From Methylobacterium symbioticum (GTDB lineage: Bacteria > Pseudomonadota > Alphaproteobacteria > Rhizobiales > Beijerinckiaceae), in contig NZ_CABFPH010000003.1 of NCBI RefSeq assembly GCF_902141845.1, forward strand, positions 97,698 through 161,697: a DNA stretch of 64,000 nucleotides. Reading direction: 5' to 3'. Each line of letters begins with the position of its first letter. Position 1 is the stretch's first letter. This document shows positions 52,818-61,557 of this stretch, one piece after another. The notes under the pieces are model-generated. The model searched no databases, was not told where the DNA came from, and worked only from the letters and a program-made list of their open reading frames with translations. The translations under genes were made by a program, and so were the position numbers.

Positions 52818-53582
52818 ATGAGAGAGAACGTCCGGATCGAGGATCTGCAGGGCGGCGTCCGCCTCGTGACGCTCGACCGCCCCGAGAAGAAGAACGCGCT
52901 GACGGGTGCCATGTACGACGCCATGCGCGGCGCGCTGGAGGCGGCGGATGCATCGGATGCGGTCGGCGCGGTGGTGTTCGCCGGGGTGCCGGGTGCCTTC
53001 AGCGCCGGCAACGACATCGCCGATTTCGTCACCCGGGCTGAGAAGGCCTTCAGCGAGGCGCCCTCGCTCCGCTTCATCCGGCAGCTCGCCCGCACCAGGA
53101 CGCCGCTGGTCGCGGCCGTGGATGGCGTCGCGGTCGGCATCGGCACCACGCTGACTCTGCACTGCGATCTCGTCTATGCGAGCCCGGCCGCGCGCTTCCG
53201 CATGCCCTTCGTGGAGCTCGGCCTCGTGCCCGAGGCCGCCTCCAGCTACCTGCTGCCGCGCCGGGTCGGCCGCCTCAAGGCGACGGAGCTCCTTCTCCTC
53301 TCCGAGATGTTCGGCGCCGATCAGGCCGAGGCGCTCGGCCTCGTCAACGCGGTGATGCCCTCCGACATGCTGGTGGAACATGCGGTCGCCCAAGCGACGC
53401 GGCTCGCCGCCCTGCCGCGGGGCGCGCTTGCCGCCTCGCGGGCCCTGATCCGCGGCGACCAGGCGCAGGTCGATGCCGCGCTCCAGGCCGAGGCGGAGGC
53501 CTTCGACCGGCAATTGCGCACGCCCGAGGCGCAGGAGCGCTTCCAGGCCTTCCTCGCCCGTGCCAAGCCCGCCTCGGCGTGA
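52818..53582 (+). CDS. Enoyl-CoA hydratase/isomerase-family protein
   Basis: 254 residues from ATG 52818 with ribosome site GAGGAGAGG. Crotonase fold: G-A-F-S-A-G-N-D-I-A-D-F (oxyanion hole), and P-F-V-E-L-G-L-V-P-E-A-A-S-S with two Glu as in hydratases or isomerases. Follows the dehydrogenase by eleven bases, so it is the next step (hydration) or an isomerisation of its enoyl-CoA product. The next gene overlaps by four bases. Confidence 0.9.
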   Translation: MRENVRIEDLQGGVRLVTLDRPEKKNALTGAMYDAMRGALEAADASDAVGAVVFAGVPGAFSAGNDIADFVTRAEKAFSEAPSLRFIRQLARTRTPLVAAVDGVAVGIGTTLTLHCDLVYASPAARFRMPFVELGLVPEAASSYLLPRRVGRLKATELLLLSEMFGADQAEALGLVNAVMPSDMLVEHAVAQATRLAALPRGALAASRALIRGDQAQVDAALQAEAEAFDRQLRTPEAQERFQAFLARAKPASA

Positions 53583-54427
53583 GCGCGCTCGCCGGCAAGG
53601 TCTGCCTCGTCGCCGGCGCTTCGCGAGGCGTCGGGCGGGGCATCGCCCGGGGCCTCGCCGAGGCCGGTGCGACGGTGATCGTCACCGCTCGCTCCAGCGA
53701 GACCGGCCCGCGCACCGAGATGCGCCCCGAGGCGATCGAGGACACCGCCCGCGAGGTGGATGCCGCGGGCGGCCAGGGCCACCACTATCTCTGCGACCAT
53801 CTGAGCGAGCGCGCCGTGGACGAGCTGGTCCACTGGGTTCTCCGGCGGTTCGGCCGCATCGACGTGGCCGTGTCGAGCGTCTGGGGCGGCAACGAGGGCT
53901 ATGACGGCGCCCGCTACCCCGACGGGGCGGCCTGGGGCACGCCGTTCTGGCGCCGCTCGGCCGAGCCCTATGCCCGCTTCCTCGAAGTCGGTCCCTACGC
54001 CGCCCTGCTGCTCGCCCGCGCCGTCGCCCCCGCCATGGTGGCGTCGCGCGCCGGGCTTCTGGCCCTCGTCTCCTTCGGCACGGAGGAGGGCTATCTCGGC
54101 GACGTCTTCTACGATTCGGCCAAGGCAGCGACCAACCGGCTGGCGCTCGCTTGCGCCGAGGAATTGCGCCCCCACGGCGTCACGGCGCTCGCGCTCTCGC
54201 CCGGCTTCGTCGCCACCGAGCGGGTGCGCGACCTGGGCCAGGAGGCTCTCGCCACCGAGAGCCCGCTCTATGCCGGCCGGGCGCTCGCGGCGCTCGCAGC
54301 CGACCCGGATGTGGGGCGCCATGCCGGCCGGGTGCTGCATGCGGCCGATCTCGCCCGCACCTACGGCTTCACCGATGCGGACGGGACGCAGCCGGAGCGG
54401 TTCCGGGTTGGCCCGGGGGGCGAGTGA
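53579..54427 (+). CDS. Short-chain dehydrogenase/reductase (DHRS1-like)
   Basis: 282 residues from GTG 53579, overlapping the hydratase. NAD(P) loop G-A-S-R-G-V-G-R-G-I, active-site Y-D-S-A-K with Tyr and Lys, and the S-V-W-G-G motif of the DHRS1-like subgroup. Probably the alcohol (3-hydroxyacyl-CoA or related) oxidation step. The S before the Tyr fits the usual catalytic Ser. Confidence 0.87.
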   Translation: MSALAGKVCLVAGASRGVGRGIARGLAEAGATVIVTARSSETGPRTEMRPEAIEDTAREVDAAGGQGHHYLCDHLSERAVDELVHWVLRRFGRIDVAVSSVWGGNEGYDGARYPDGAAWGTPFWRRSAEPYARFLEVGPYAALLLARAVAPAMVASRAGLLALVSFGTEEGYLGDVFYDSAKAATNRLALACAEELRPHGVTALALSPGFVATERVRDLGQEALATESPLYAGRALAALAADPDVGRHAGRVLHAADLARTYGFTDADGTQPERFRVGPGGE

Positions 54428-54449
54428 CGGGCTCGTGCCGCCGCCGCAT

Positions 54450-54608
54450 CTCCTTCCCCCCTTTGCGGGGGAGGGTGGCCTGCGAAGCGGGTCGGGAGAG
54501 GGGTGCGACGGTGCCGAACTGCGCGCGGCATCGACGCTTCCCCCCTTTTTCCGAAAGCCGGGTTCTCCTACCCGACCCCCTTCGGGGGCCACCCTGTCCC
54601 GCAGAGGT
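54450..54608. repeat. Pair of inverted GC-rich repeats between the SDR genes
   Basis: Element 1 (about 54452-54515) contains GCGGGGGAGGGTGGCCTGCG; element 2 (about 54537-54607) is its looser inverse complement. Each has small palindromes (CCCCC-N4-GGGGG type). Similar short repeats are common in GC-rich alphaproteobacterial genomes. No mobile element ends were seen. Confidence 0.6.
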
Positions 54609-54643
54609 GAGACGCGCGAGATCATGACCAAGCGGAGCACACG

Positions 54644-55504
54644 ATGACCGACACCTTGCGCGGAAAGACCCTGTTCATCACCGGCGCCTCACGCGGCATC
54701 GGGCTCGCGATCGGCCTGCGCGCCGCGCGCGACGGGGCGAATGTCGCGATCGCGGCGAAGACCACCGAGCCGCATCCGAAGCTGGAGGGCACGATCTACA
54801 CGGCGGCCGAGGCCATCGAGCGGGCGGGCGGCAGGGCCCTGCCCGTGGTCGTCGACGTGCGCGACGAGGCGGCGGTCGCCGGTGCGATCGCGCGGACGGC
54901 CGAGACCTTCGGCGGCCTCGACATCGTGGTGAACAACGCGAGCGCCATCTCGCTCACCCCGACGCCGCAGACCGAGATGAAGCGCTTCGACCTGATGCAT
55001 CAGATCAATACGCGCGGCACCTACATGGTCTCGAAATACGCCATCCCCCATCTGGAGAAGGCCGAAAATCCGCACATCGTGATGCTGTCGCCGCCCCTCG
55101 ACATGGCGGAGAAGTGGTTCGCGCCCCACCTCGCCTACACGATGGCGAAGTTCGGCATGTCGATGTGCGTGCTGGGGCTCGCGGGCGAGCTGCGCCGCAA
55201 GGGCGTCGCCGTGAACGCGCTCTGGCCGCGCACCACCATCGCCACGGCCGCCGTCAACAACCTGCTCGGCGGCGAAGCGTTGATGCAGGCGAGCCGTACC
55301 CCCGAGATCATGGCGGACGCCGCCCACGCCCTGTTCCTGAAGCCGTCCCGCGAGGTCACGGGCCGCTTCCTGATCGACGACGTCTTCCTGGCCGAGCAGG
55401 GTGTCACGGACTTTTCAAAATACCGCGTCACACCGGGCATACCCCTTGCGCCGGACTTCTTCGTGCCGGATGCGAGCCTACCGCCACCCGGCGCGCTCGA
55501 CTGA
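54644..55504 (+). CDS. Short-chain dehydrogenase/reductase (HSDL2-like)
   Basis: 286 residues. The loop T-G-A-S-R-G-I-G-L-A-I, N-N-A-S-A-I and A-Y-T-M-A-K (catalytic Tyr and Lys) are present, with an additional K-T-T-E-P-H-P-K-L-E-G-T-I-Y-T insertion of the hydroxysteroid dehydrogenase-like 2 group. ATG 54644 has GGAG eight bases before it. Role in lipid metabolism is inferred from the cluster; it lies behind a repeat, so it may be separately transcribed. Confidence 0.87.
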   Translation: MTDTLRGKTLFITGASRGIGLAIGLRAARDGANVAIAAKTTEPHPKLEGTIYTAAEAIERAGGRALPVVVDVRDEAAVAGAIARTAETFGGLDIVVNNASAISLTPTPQTEMKRFDLMHQINTRGTYMVSKYAIPHLEKAENPHIVMLSPPLDMAEKWFAPHLAYTMAKFGMSMCVLGLAGELRRKGVAVNALWPRTTIATAAVNNLLGGEALMQASRTPEIMADAAHALFLKPSREVTGRFLIDDVFLAEQGVTDFSKYRVTPGIPLAPDFFVPDASLPPPGALD

Positions 55505-55529
55505 GCCGCCCCATCCTCCGAGCCCCCTT

Positions 55530-56534
55530 GTGATCTTCATCCACCAACCGGTCTCCGTCGCCGGGACGATGCAGCTCGAACGCCGGTCGCTCGAGCTTCA
55601 GGACGCGATCCCTGAGGACACCGTCTGGCTCGACCTGATCCGCCCGAGCCGCGAGGAGGAACTGAAGGTCGAGGGCTTCTCCGGGATCGAGGTGCCGACC
55701 CGCGAGGAGATGAAGGACATTGAGCCCTCGGAGCTGCTCTACGTGGAGGACGGCGCCCGCTACATGACGGGCCGCCTGCTGTCGAAGGTGAGCGATTCGG
55801 AGGAGCCGGGGCTCGCCGGCATCACCTTCATCCTGCGCGGCAACCGGCTCGTCACCGTACGCTACGAGGAGCCGCAGGCTTTCCGCATGTACACGCAGCG
55901 CGCCGGCCGGGCCACGGGCAACGGGCCGACCGCGGTGATCTCGGGCGAGTCGATCCTCGCCGGGCTGATCGAGGCGGTGATCGACCGCGCTGCCGACGTG
56001 CTCCAGCTTCAGGGCGAGCGCATCGACCGGCTGTCCGCCAAGATCTTCGAGGTGCAGGACGATCCGAGCGCCCGCAACACCGCCCTGCAGGACACCCTGC
56101 GCGCGCTCGGCCGGCACAACGACCTGATCTCGAAGCAGCGCGAGAGCCTCGTCTCGATGGAGCGCATCCTGCTCTCGCTCTCGGCCACCTATCGCACCAA
56201 CAAGGCGCCGCGAGAGCTGCGCGAGGACGTGCGCTCGACGTTGCGCGACCTTCAGTCGTTGGAGGAGCACGCGACCTTCCTCTCGACCAAGATCAACTTC
56301 CTGCTCGACGCGACGCTCGGCCTCGTGAACCTCGAGCAGAACAACATCATCAAGCTGTTCTCGGTCATGGCGGTGGTGTTCATGCCGCCGACCCTGATCG
56401 CCTCGATCTATGGCATGAACTTCAAGACCATGCCGGAGCTGGAGCTGCCCTTCGGCTACCCGCTCGCCGTGGTGATGATGGTGGTGGCCGCCGTGCTGCC
56501 CTATGCCTTCTTCCGCTGGAAGCGCTGGCTGTAG
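55530..56534 (+). CDS. corA: CorA-family metal transporter
   Basis: 334 residues from GTG 55530; ATG 55569 is a possible alternative. Long N-terminal cytoplasmic domain with helices, then two C-terminal membrane helices. The conserved Y-G-M-N-F loop between helices is intact, so magnesium or cobalt (or nickel) channel-type uptake is expected. The preceding SDR stop is only 25 bases away, so co-transcription is possible. Confidence 0.93.
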   Translation: MIFIHQPVSVAGTMQLERRSLELQDAIPEDTVWLDLIRPSREEELKVEGFSGIEVPTREEMKDIEPSELLYVEDGARYMTGRLLSKVSDSEEPGLAGITFILRGNRLVTVRYEEPQAFRMYTQRAGRATGNGPTAVISGESILAGLIEAVIDRAADVLQLQGERIDRLSAKIFEVQDDPSARNTALQDTLRALGRHNDLISKQRESLVSMERILLSLSATYRTNKAPRELREDVRSTLRDLQSLEEHATFLSTKINFLLDATLGLVNLEQNNIIKLFSVMAVVFMPPTLIASIYGMNFKTMPELELPFGYPLAVVMMVVAAVLPYAFFRWKRWL

Positions 56535-56628
56535 GGCGCGACCAACTCGCAGAGCCGCACGCGCGGCCGCGCGTTGCTGCCCATGCGGCGGATCAAGGCC
56601 GTCCGGCCTTGCACTGGGGATGACACCG

Positions 56629-57393
56629 ATGTGCGGACGCTTCTTCATCGCGCAGGCGCCGCAGGTCTTCGCCGAATTCTACGCCTATCCGGAGCGGCCG
56701 AATTTCCCGCCGCGCTACAATGTGGCGCCGACCCAGCCCGTGCCGGTGGTGCTGTTCGAGCAGGGCGGACGGCACTTCCGGCTGATGCGCTGGGGCTTCT
56801 GGCCCTCCTGGCTGAAGGATCCGAAGGGCTTCCCGCTCATCATCAACGCCCGCGTCGAGACGATCCTCGACAAGGCGACCTTCCGCGGCGCGGTGCGCCA
56901 CCGGCGCTGCATCTTCCTCGCCGACGGCTTCTACGAGTGGCGCCGCGAGGGCACGGGCCGCGCGGCGAAGAAGACGCCCTTCCTGATCCGCCGGGCAGAC
57001 GGCGCGCCGATGGCGCTGGCCGGCCTGTGGGACGCCTGGCTCGGGGCGGACGGCTCGGAACTCGACACGGCGGCGATCGTCACCACCGGCGCCAACGGCA
57101 CCATGGCCGCGATCCATGACCGGATGCCGGCGATCCTCAGCCCGGACCAGATCGAGCCCTGGCTCGATGCGCGCACCACCGACGCGGCCTCGGCGGCCGC
57201 CCTGTGCCGCCCCTGTTCCGACGACTGGCTGCGGCTCGACCCCGTGAGCCCGCGGGTGAACGACGCGCGCCACGACGATGCGGGCCTGATCGAGCCGCTG
57301 GCGCAGGCGCGCCCCGGCTCGCCCGAGCCGCAGGCGCCAGCCGAGGACAAGCCGCGTTCCAGCGACGAGGACGAACAGGGCAGCCTGTTCTGA
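56629..57393 (+). CDS. SOS response-associated peptidase (YedK/HMCES-like)
   Basis: 254 residues from ATG 56629. M-C-G-R-F exposes Cys2 after removal of Met; N-A-R-V-E-T and F-Y-E-W-R and, near the end, H-D-R-M-P are the family sites. The Cys covalently captures abasic sites in single-stranded DNA to protect them. No LexA box (GAAC-N7-GTTC) is seen upstream. Confidence 0.93.
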   Translation: MCGRFFIAQAPQVFAEFYAYPERPNFPPRYNVAPTQPVPVVLFEQGGRHFRLMRWGFWPSWLKDPKGFPLIINARVETILDKATFRGAVRHRRCIFLADGFYEWRREGTGRAAKKTPFLIRRADGAPMALAGLWDAWLGADGSELDTAAIVTTGANGTMAAIHDRMPAILSPDQIEPWLDARTTDAASAAALCRPCSDDWLRLDPVSPRVNDARHDDAGLIEPLAQARPGSPEPQAPAEDKPRSSDEDEQGSLF

Positions 57394-57496
57394 TCGAGAG
57401 GGCTCGCCGCCGCACCGGAGATCGCTTCGGCACAGGAGAGCGTGTCGGAGCGAAGACCGTAAGCCCGGCCCGATCGCAGGGCGGTCGGGCCGGGCG

Positions 57497-57697
57497 TTAG
57501 GCGCGCCAGAACGGCTTCAGGCTCTCGGCCCGCACGATCAGCGGATCGAGCCCCGCCTCGCGGATCTGCTCGGGATGCAGCGCGGCGAGTGCCCGGCGGG
57601 CGCGGAGGCGCCGCAGCCAGACCCACGGCAGGGTGGGCGCGGGCGCGAGCGGGTTCGTGCGGGTGGTGGAGCAGGCGTTCAGCGTGGCGGCGGACAT
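57497..57697 (-). CDS. DUF1127-family small protein
   Basis: 66 residues from ATG 57697, ending in S-L-K-P-F-W-R-A. The core R-A-R-R-A-L-A-A-L-H-P-E-Q-I-R-E-A-G-L-D matches the DUF1127 (YjiS-like) pattern. Such small Arg-rich proteins bind RNA and influence phosphate, carbon or stress responses in alphaproteobacteria. It diverges from a MocR-type gene, so it could be controlled by it. The longer frame to 58447 is a shadow. Confidence 0.78.
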   Translation of the reverse strand: MSAATLNACSTTRTNPLAPAPTLPWVWLRRLRARRALAALHPEQIREAGLDPLIVRAESLKPFWRA

Positions 57698-57750
57698 GGT
57701 CGGCGATCCGGTGGCAGGGAATGCAGTCCGGCCGGGATTGCGTGTCGAGG

Positions 57751-57791
57751 ATTGAACCGATATTTGTCTCGGTGCAATCGAAACATTGAAC
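57751..57791. promoter_or_regulatory. Candidate MocR-regulator operator
   Basis: ATTGAACCGA (57751-57760) and TCGGTGCAAT (57769-57778) form a 10-base inverted repeat with one mismatch, and ATTGAAC recurs at 57785. It lies between the divergent DUF1127 gene and the MocR-type gene. MocR proteins often bind such repeats next to their own gene. Confidence 0.5.
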
Positions 57792-57802
57792 TCGGAGCAA
57801 TT

Positions 57803-59140
57803 GTGTCGAGCCCGGATTATCGGACCGTCGCCGACGCGGTCGCCGCCGAGATCGCGGCAGGGCGGCTCCGTCCCGGCGACCGCCTGCCGCCCCAGCGCGA
57901 TTTCGCTTATGCCCGCGGCATTGCGGTCTCGACCGCGAGCCGGGTCTATGCGGAACTCGCCCGGCGCGGGCTCGTCCTCGGCGAGGTCGGGCGCGGCACC
58001 TATGTCCGATCCGATCTCGGCGCGCCCGGGGCGATCACGGCCGAGCCACCGCCGGCTGCGATCGACCTTCAGCGGACCCACTCGCACCTGCCGGAACAGG
58101 AGAGCCTGCTCGCCGAGACGCTCGCCGCCCTGCCGCGGCTCGGTGCAGCGGACGCGGCCCTGAATCAGTTCGGCCCGGCCGGGACGCCCCGCGCCCGCGC
58201 GGTCGCCGCCCGTTTCCTCACCCGTGCCGGATACGCGCCGGACCCGGAAGGGCTGCTGTTCACCGGCAACGGCAAGCAGGCGCTCGCCGCCGCCCTCGCC
58301 ACCCTGGCGCCGCCCGGCGAGCGCATCGGCTGCGAGCCGCTGACCTATCCGGTCGTGAAGGGCATCGCCGCCCGTCTCGGCATCGCCCTCGTGCCGCTTC
58401 CCATGGATGAGGAGGGCGTGCGGCCGGAGGCGGTGCTGCAGATCCACCGGGCGCAGCCGCTCGCCGGGCTCTATCTGCAGCCGACCCTGCAGAACCCGTT
58501 GGGCGCGACGATGGGCTCAGGCCGGCGGGCGGAGATCGCGGCGCTCTGCGCCGAGACCGGGCTGACTCTCGTTGAGGACACGGTCTACGGCTTCCTGTCC
58601 GATGCGGTGCCGGTGGCTGCCCTCGCGCCCGAGCGGACCATCCTCATCGACAGCCTGTCGAAGCGGGTCATGCCGGGCCTCAGCATCGGCCTGATCGCGA
58701 GCCCGGTCGGCTTGGTCGACCGTCTCGCGGCCTCGGTGCGCCAGGGCGGCTGGACGGCGATGGGGCTGCCGCTCGCGGCTGGGGTCCACTGGATGAGCGA
58801 CGGCGGCGCCGAGCGCCTCGCGCTGGTCAAGCGGGCGGACGCGGCGGCCCGCCACGCCCTCGCCCGCGAGGCGCTGGCCGGCCTGACCATCCGCGGCGAC
58901 GCCTGCGCCTATCACCTCTGGCTCGAACTGCCCGAGACCTGGCGGGCCGAGGCCTTCGCCGCCGCGGCCCTGCGCCGGGGCATCGCGCTGATCCCGGCGG
59001 CCTCCTTCGCGGTGAGCCCCGGCCATGCCCCGAATGCCGTGCGCCTCGCCCTGGCCGCGCCGGCAAGCGACGACCTCGTCCGGGCCTTGAGCGACCTGCG
59101 CCGTCTCGCGCTCGCCGGCGACGATCAGGTCGTCGAGTAG
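57803..59140 (+). CDS. MocR-type regulator (GntR HTH fused to aminotransferase domain)
   Basis: 445 residues from GTG 57803 (GGAG six bases before). An N-terminal GntR helix-turn-helix (V-S-T-A-S-R-V-Y-A-E-L-A-R-R-G) is followed by a class I aminotransferase-like domain with PLP lysine in D-S-L-S-K-R-V-M-P-G. MocR/PdxR proteins use PLP as effector and regulate vitamin B6, amine or amino-acid genes. Only the DUF1127 gene is adjacent, on the other strand, so it is the likely target. Confidence 0.9.
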   Translation: MSSPDYRTVADAVAAEIAAGRLRPGDRLPPQRDFAYARGIAVSTASRVYAELARRGLVLGEVGRGTYVRSDLGAPGAITAEPPPAAIDLQRTHSHLPEQESLLAETLAALPRLGAADAALNQFGPAGTPRARAVAARFLTRAGYAPDPEGLLFTGNGKQALAAALATLAPPGERIGCEPLTYPVVKGIAARLGIALVPLPMDEEGVRPEAVLQIHRAQPLAGLYLQPTLQNPLGATMGSGRRAEIAALCAETGLTLVEDTVYGFLSDAVPVAALAPERTILIDSLSKRVMPGLSIGLIASPVGLVDRLAASVRQGGWTAMGLPLAAGVHWMSDGGAERLALVKRADAAARHALAREALAGLTIRGDACAYHLWLELPETWRAEAFAAAALRRGIALIPAASFAVSPGHAPNAVRLALAAPASDDLVRALSDLRRLALAGDDQVVE

Positions 59141-59144
59141 GGGA

Positions 59145-59402
59145 TCAGCAGCCTTTGCAGATGCTGCCCTCGATCCGGTCGATCTCGCGGCGCTCGCGCC
59201 TCTGCGCCTTGGGGGAGGGGACCTCGCCGGGACCGAGGGAGGTGCCGGGCGGCTTCGTGACGCCCTCGCGGTTGGTGTAGGGCGCGGTGATCGTGCTGTC
59301 CGGGCCGCCGCCGGTGCCGGTGCGGTCCGCGGGCTGAGCCTGCGCGACGGCGGTGAGCGCGGTCAGGGCGACGAGGGAACAGAGCAGAGAGACGAGGGGC
59401 AT
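59145..59402 (-). CDS. Small exported protein
   Basis: 85 residues, ATG 59402 with GGAGG seven bases before. Signal peptide (M-P-L-V-S-L-L-C-S-L-V-A-L-T-A-L-T-A, cleavage after A-Q-A). Mature part is polar and ends S-I-C-K-G-C, a cysteine pair at the C-terminus. No family recognised. Its stop lies four bases from the stop of the MocR gene. A promoter-like EcfG site lies just upstream. Confidence 0.6.
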   Translation of the reverse strand: MPLVSLLCSLVALTALTAVAQAQPADRTGTGGGPDSTITAPYTNREGVTKPPGTSLGPGEVPSPKAQRRERREIDRIEGSICKGC

Positions 59403-59422
59403 GGCGAACCTCCGCCTGACCC

Positions 59423-59447
59423 AACGCACGAGAAAGGCCAAGGTTCA
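59423..59447 (-). promoter_or_regulatory. EcfG-like promoter of the small exported protein
   Basis: On the minus strand TGAAC (59447-59443), 16 bases, CGTT (59426-59423); the first base differs from the GGAAC consensus. The ATG begins 21 bases after the -10. Confidence 0.35.
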
Positions 59448-59472
59448 GCACGATGCTTCGGTGCACGATGCG

Positions 59473-60729
59473 TCAGCGCGGGCGGCGCAGGCCGGCGCGG
59501 CGCGCGGGCGCCTTTGTGAAGACGCCGACCATCTCGAGGTGCCCCGAATAGCGGAACTGGTCGACCGGGGTGACCCGCTCCAGGCGGTAGCCGCCGGCGG
59601 CGAGGATGGCGGCATCGCGCGCGAACGTGCCGGTGTCGCAGGCGACGCCGACCACCACCGGCACTTGCGATTCGGCGAGCTGGCGCGCCTGCGCCTCGGC
59701 GCCTGCCCGCGGCGGATCGAGCACCACCGCGTCGAAGCCCTTGAGGTCGTGGGCGAGGAGCGGCCGGCGGAACAGGTCGCGCCGCTCCTGGGTCACGCGG
59801 CGCAGGCCCGTCGCCGTCCGCATCGCGCGGTCGAGGCCGGTGAGGGCCGCCGCATCGCCCTCGACGGCATGGACATCCATGTGCTGCGCGATGGCGAGGC
59901 TGAAGGGGCCGCTCCCGGCGAAGAGATCGGCGACGCGCTTGGCCTTCTTCGGCAGGGCCGCCAGCACCAGGGCGGTGAGCGCGGCTTCGCCCGCCGCCGT
60001 CGCCTGCAGGAAGCCGCCCGGCGGCGGGAAGAGCTGCGCGGCGCCCGAGCGGAGAGCCGGCATCGTGCGCTCCACCACCACGTCCCCGTGGAGCGACAGA
60101 CGGGCGAGGCCGTGCGCTTCGGCGAGCCGCACCAGCGCCGCACGCACACCGGCTTCGACAGGGCCGTGTCCCCGGATATCGACGTCGAGGCCGCTCTCGG
60201 TCGCCGTCACCAGAACGTCGAGGGGCTTGCGGCCGTGGCCGAGCGGCGCACTCAGCGCCGCCGCGAGGGCGGGCGCGGAGTGCAGGGCGGGCACGGTGAT
60301 CGGGCAATGGTCGATCGCGACCAAGTCGTGGCTGCGCGCCGCCATCAGCCCGGCTTCGGCTTGGCCGTCGCGGTTGCGCACGTGCAGGGTGAACCGGCGG
60401 CGGCCCTCGCCATGCCCGTCAACCATCGGCTCCGGCTGGATTGCGAGTCCGGCCTGGGACAGCGCCTGGGCGAGAAGGCCCTGCATCCACGCGGCGTAGG
60501 GCTCGGGCGCGAGGTGCTGCGTCGCGCAGCCGCCGCAGCGCCCGAAATAGGGGCAGAACGGTTCGATCCGGTCGGGGGAGGGGTCGAGGACCGCGTCCAG
60601 CACGCCGCGTCCCTCGGCGCGGGTGATCGCGACCCGCTCACCCGGCAGGGCTCCGGCCACCGGGGTGCCGTCCGCGGCGATGCCGTCGCCGCGGGCGCCG
60701 AGGCGGACGATGGTGACGGTCTCGCTCAT
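59473..60729 (-). CDS. Class I SAM-dependent RNA methyltransferase (RlmD/TrmA-like)
   Basis: 418 residues. A TRAM-like N-terminus (V-T-I-V-R-L-G-A-R-G-D-G), an iron-sulfur site C-P-Y-F-G-R-C-G-G-C with one more Cys expected downstream, and the methyltransferase core D-L-F-A-G-S-G-P-F-S-L. V-L-D-P-P-R-A-G and V-A-C-D-T-G-T-F-A-R-D near the end hold the catalytic Cys. It makes m5U in rRNA or tRNA. Overlaps the tlyA gene upstream by four bases. Confidence 0.9.
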   Translation of the reverse strand: MSETVTIVRLGARGDGIAADGTPVAGALPGERVAITRAEGRGVLDAVLDPSPDRIEPFCPYFGRCGGCATQHLAPEPYAAWMQGLLAQALSQAGLAIQPEPMVDGHGEGRRRFTLHVRNRDGQAEAGLMAARSHDLVAIDHCPITVPALHSAPALAAALSAPLGHGRKPLDVLVTATESGLDVDIRGHGPVEAGVRAALVRLAEAHGLARLSLHGDVVVERTMPALRSGAAQLFPPPGGFLQATAAGEAALTALVLAALPKKAKRVADLFAGSGPFSLAIAQHMDVHAVEGDAAALTGLDRAMRTATGLRRVTQERRDLFRRPLLAHDLKGFDAVVLDPPRAGAEAQARQLAESQVPVVVGVACDTGTFARDAAILAAGGYRLERVTPVDQFRYSGHLEMVGVFTKAPARRAGLRRPR

Positions 60730-61469
60730 GCCTCGGCCTTCCGCGCAGCGATCAGGAATTCGGTGTTGCCGTCGCCGCCCTGGATCGGCGACGGGATCAG
60801 GCCGCGGACGGCGAAGCCGAGCCCTTCGAGGACCGCCCGCACCTCGGCGCAGACGGCGTCATGCACGGCCGTGTCCCGCACGATCCCGCCGCGGCCGACC
60901 CGGTCGCGGCCGGCCTCGAACTGGGGCTTGATCAGCGCGACGAGATCGGCCCCGGGGGCGAGCAGGCTCGCGACCGCCGGCAGGACGAGGCGCAGAGCGA
61001 TGAAGCTCACGTCGATGCCGCCGATATCGGGCATCGGCGCGAGGCGGGTGCCGGCGAGGTCGCGGATATCGGTCCCTTCCAGGCTCGCGACGCGCGCGTC
61101 GGCGCGCAGGCTGGCGTGAAGCTGGTCGCGGCCGACATCGACCGCGTGGACGAAGGCGGCGCCGCGGCGCAGCAGGAGATCGGTGAAGCCCCCCGTCGAG
61201 GCGCCGACATCCAGGGCGGTGCGGCCGCGCGGATCGAGCCCGAAGGCGTCGAGGGCGGCTTCCAGCTTCAGGCCGCCGCGGGAGACGTAGGGGTGTGGCG
61301 CCTCCGCCTCGATGCGCGCGCCGGGCGCGATCGGCTCCGAGGCGCGGGCGACGACGCGGCCATCCGCCCGTACGAGGCCAGCCGTGATCGCGGCCTGCGC
61401 GCGCGCGCGGCTCTCGAAATGCCCGTGCTCTACCAGATAGCGGTCGGCCCTGAGCCGGTCCCCCGTCAT
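60726..61469 (-). CDS. tlyA: TlyA-family rRNA 2'-O-methyltransferase
   Basis: 247 residues. N-terminal S4 RNA-binding domain (R-L-R-A-D-R-Y-L-V-E-H-G-H-F, G-L-V-R-A-D-G) and an FtsJ-like methyltransferase with D-V-G-A-S-T-G-G-F-T-D and I-K-P-Q-F-E-A-G. TlyA methylates 16S and 23S rRNA (capreomycin sensitivity in mycobacteria). First gene of a two-gene operon of RNA methyltransferases. It diverges from sodC. Confidence 0.92.
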   Translation of the reverse strand: MTGDRLRADRYLVEHGHFESRARAQAAITAGLVRADGRVVARASEPIAPGARIEAEAPHPYVSRGGLKLEAALDAFGLDPRGRTALDVGASTGGFTDLLLRRGAAFVHAVDVGRDQLHASLRADARVASLEGTDIRDLAGTRLAPMPDIGGIDVSFIALRLVLPAVASLLAPGADLVALIKPQFEAGRDRVGRGGIVRDTAVHDAVCAEVRAVLEGLGFAVRGLIPSPIQGGDGNTEFLIAARKAEA

Positions 61470-61557
61470 CGCTTGCTCAATAGTCCGGATGTATGGGCGG
61501 CCTGTCGGCCGGTCGCAACGCGCCTACCTAGCCCGGCGTCACGAGGAGAGCCATCAC

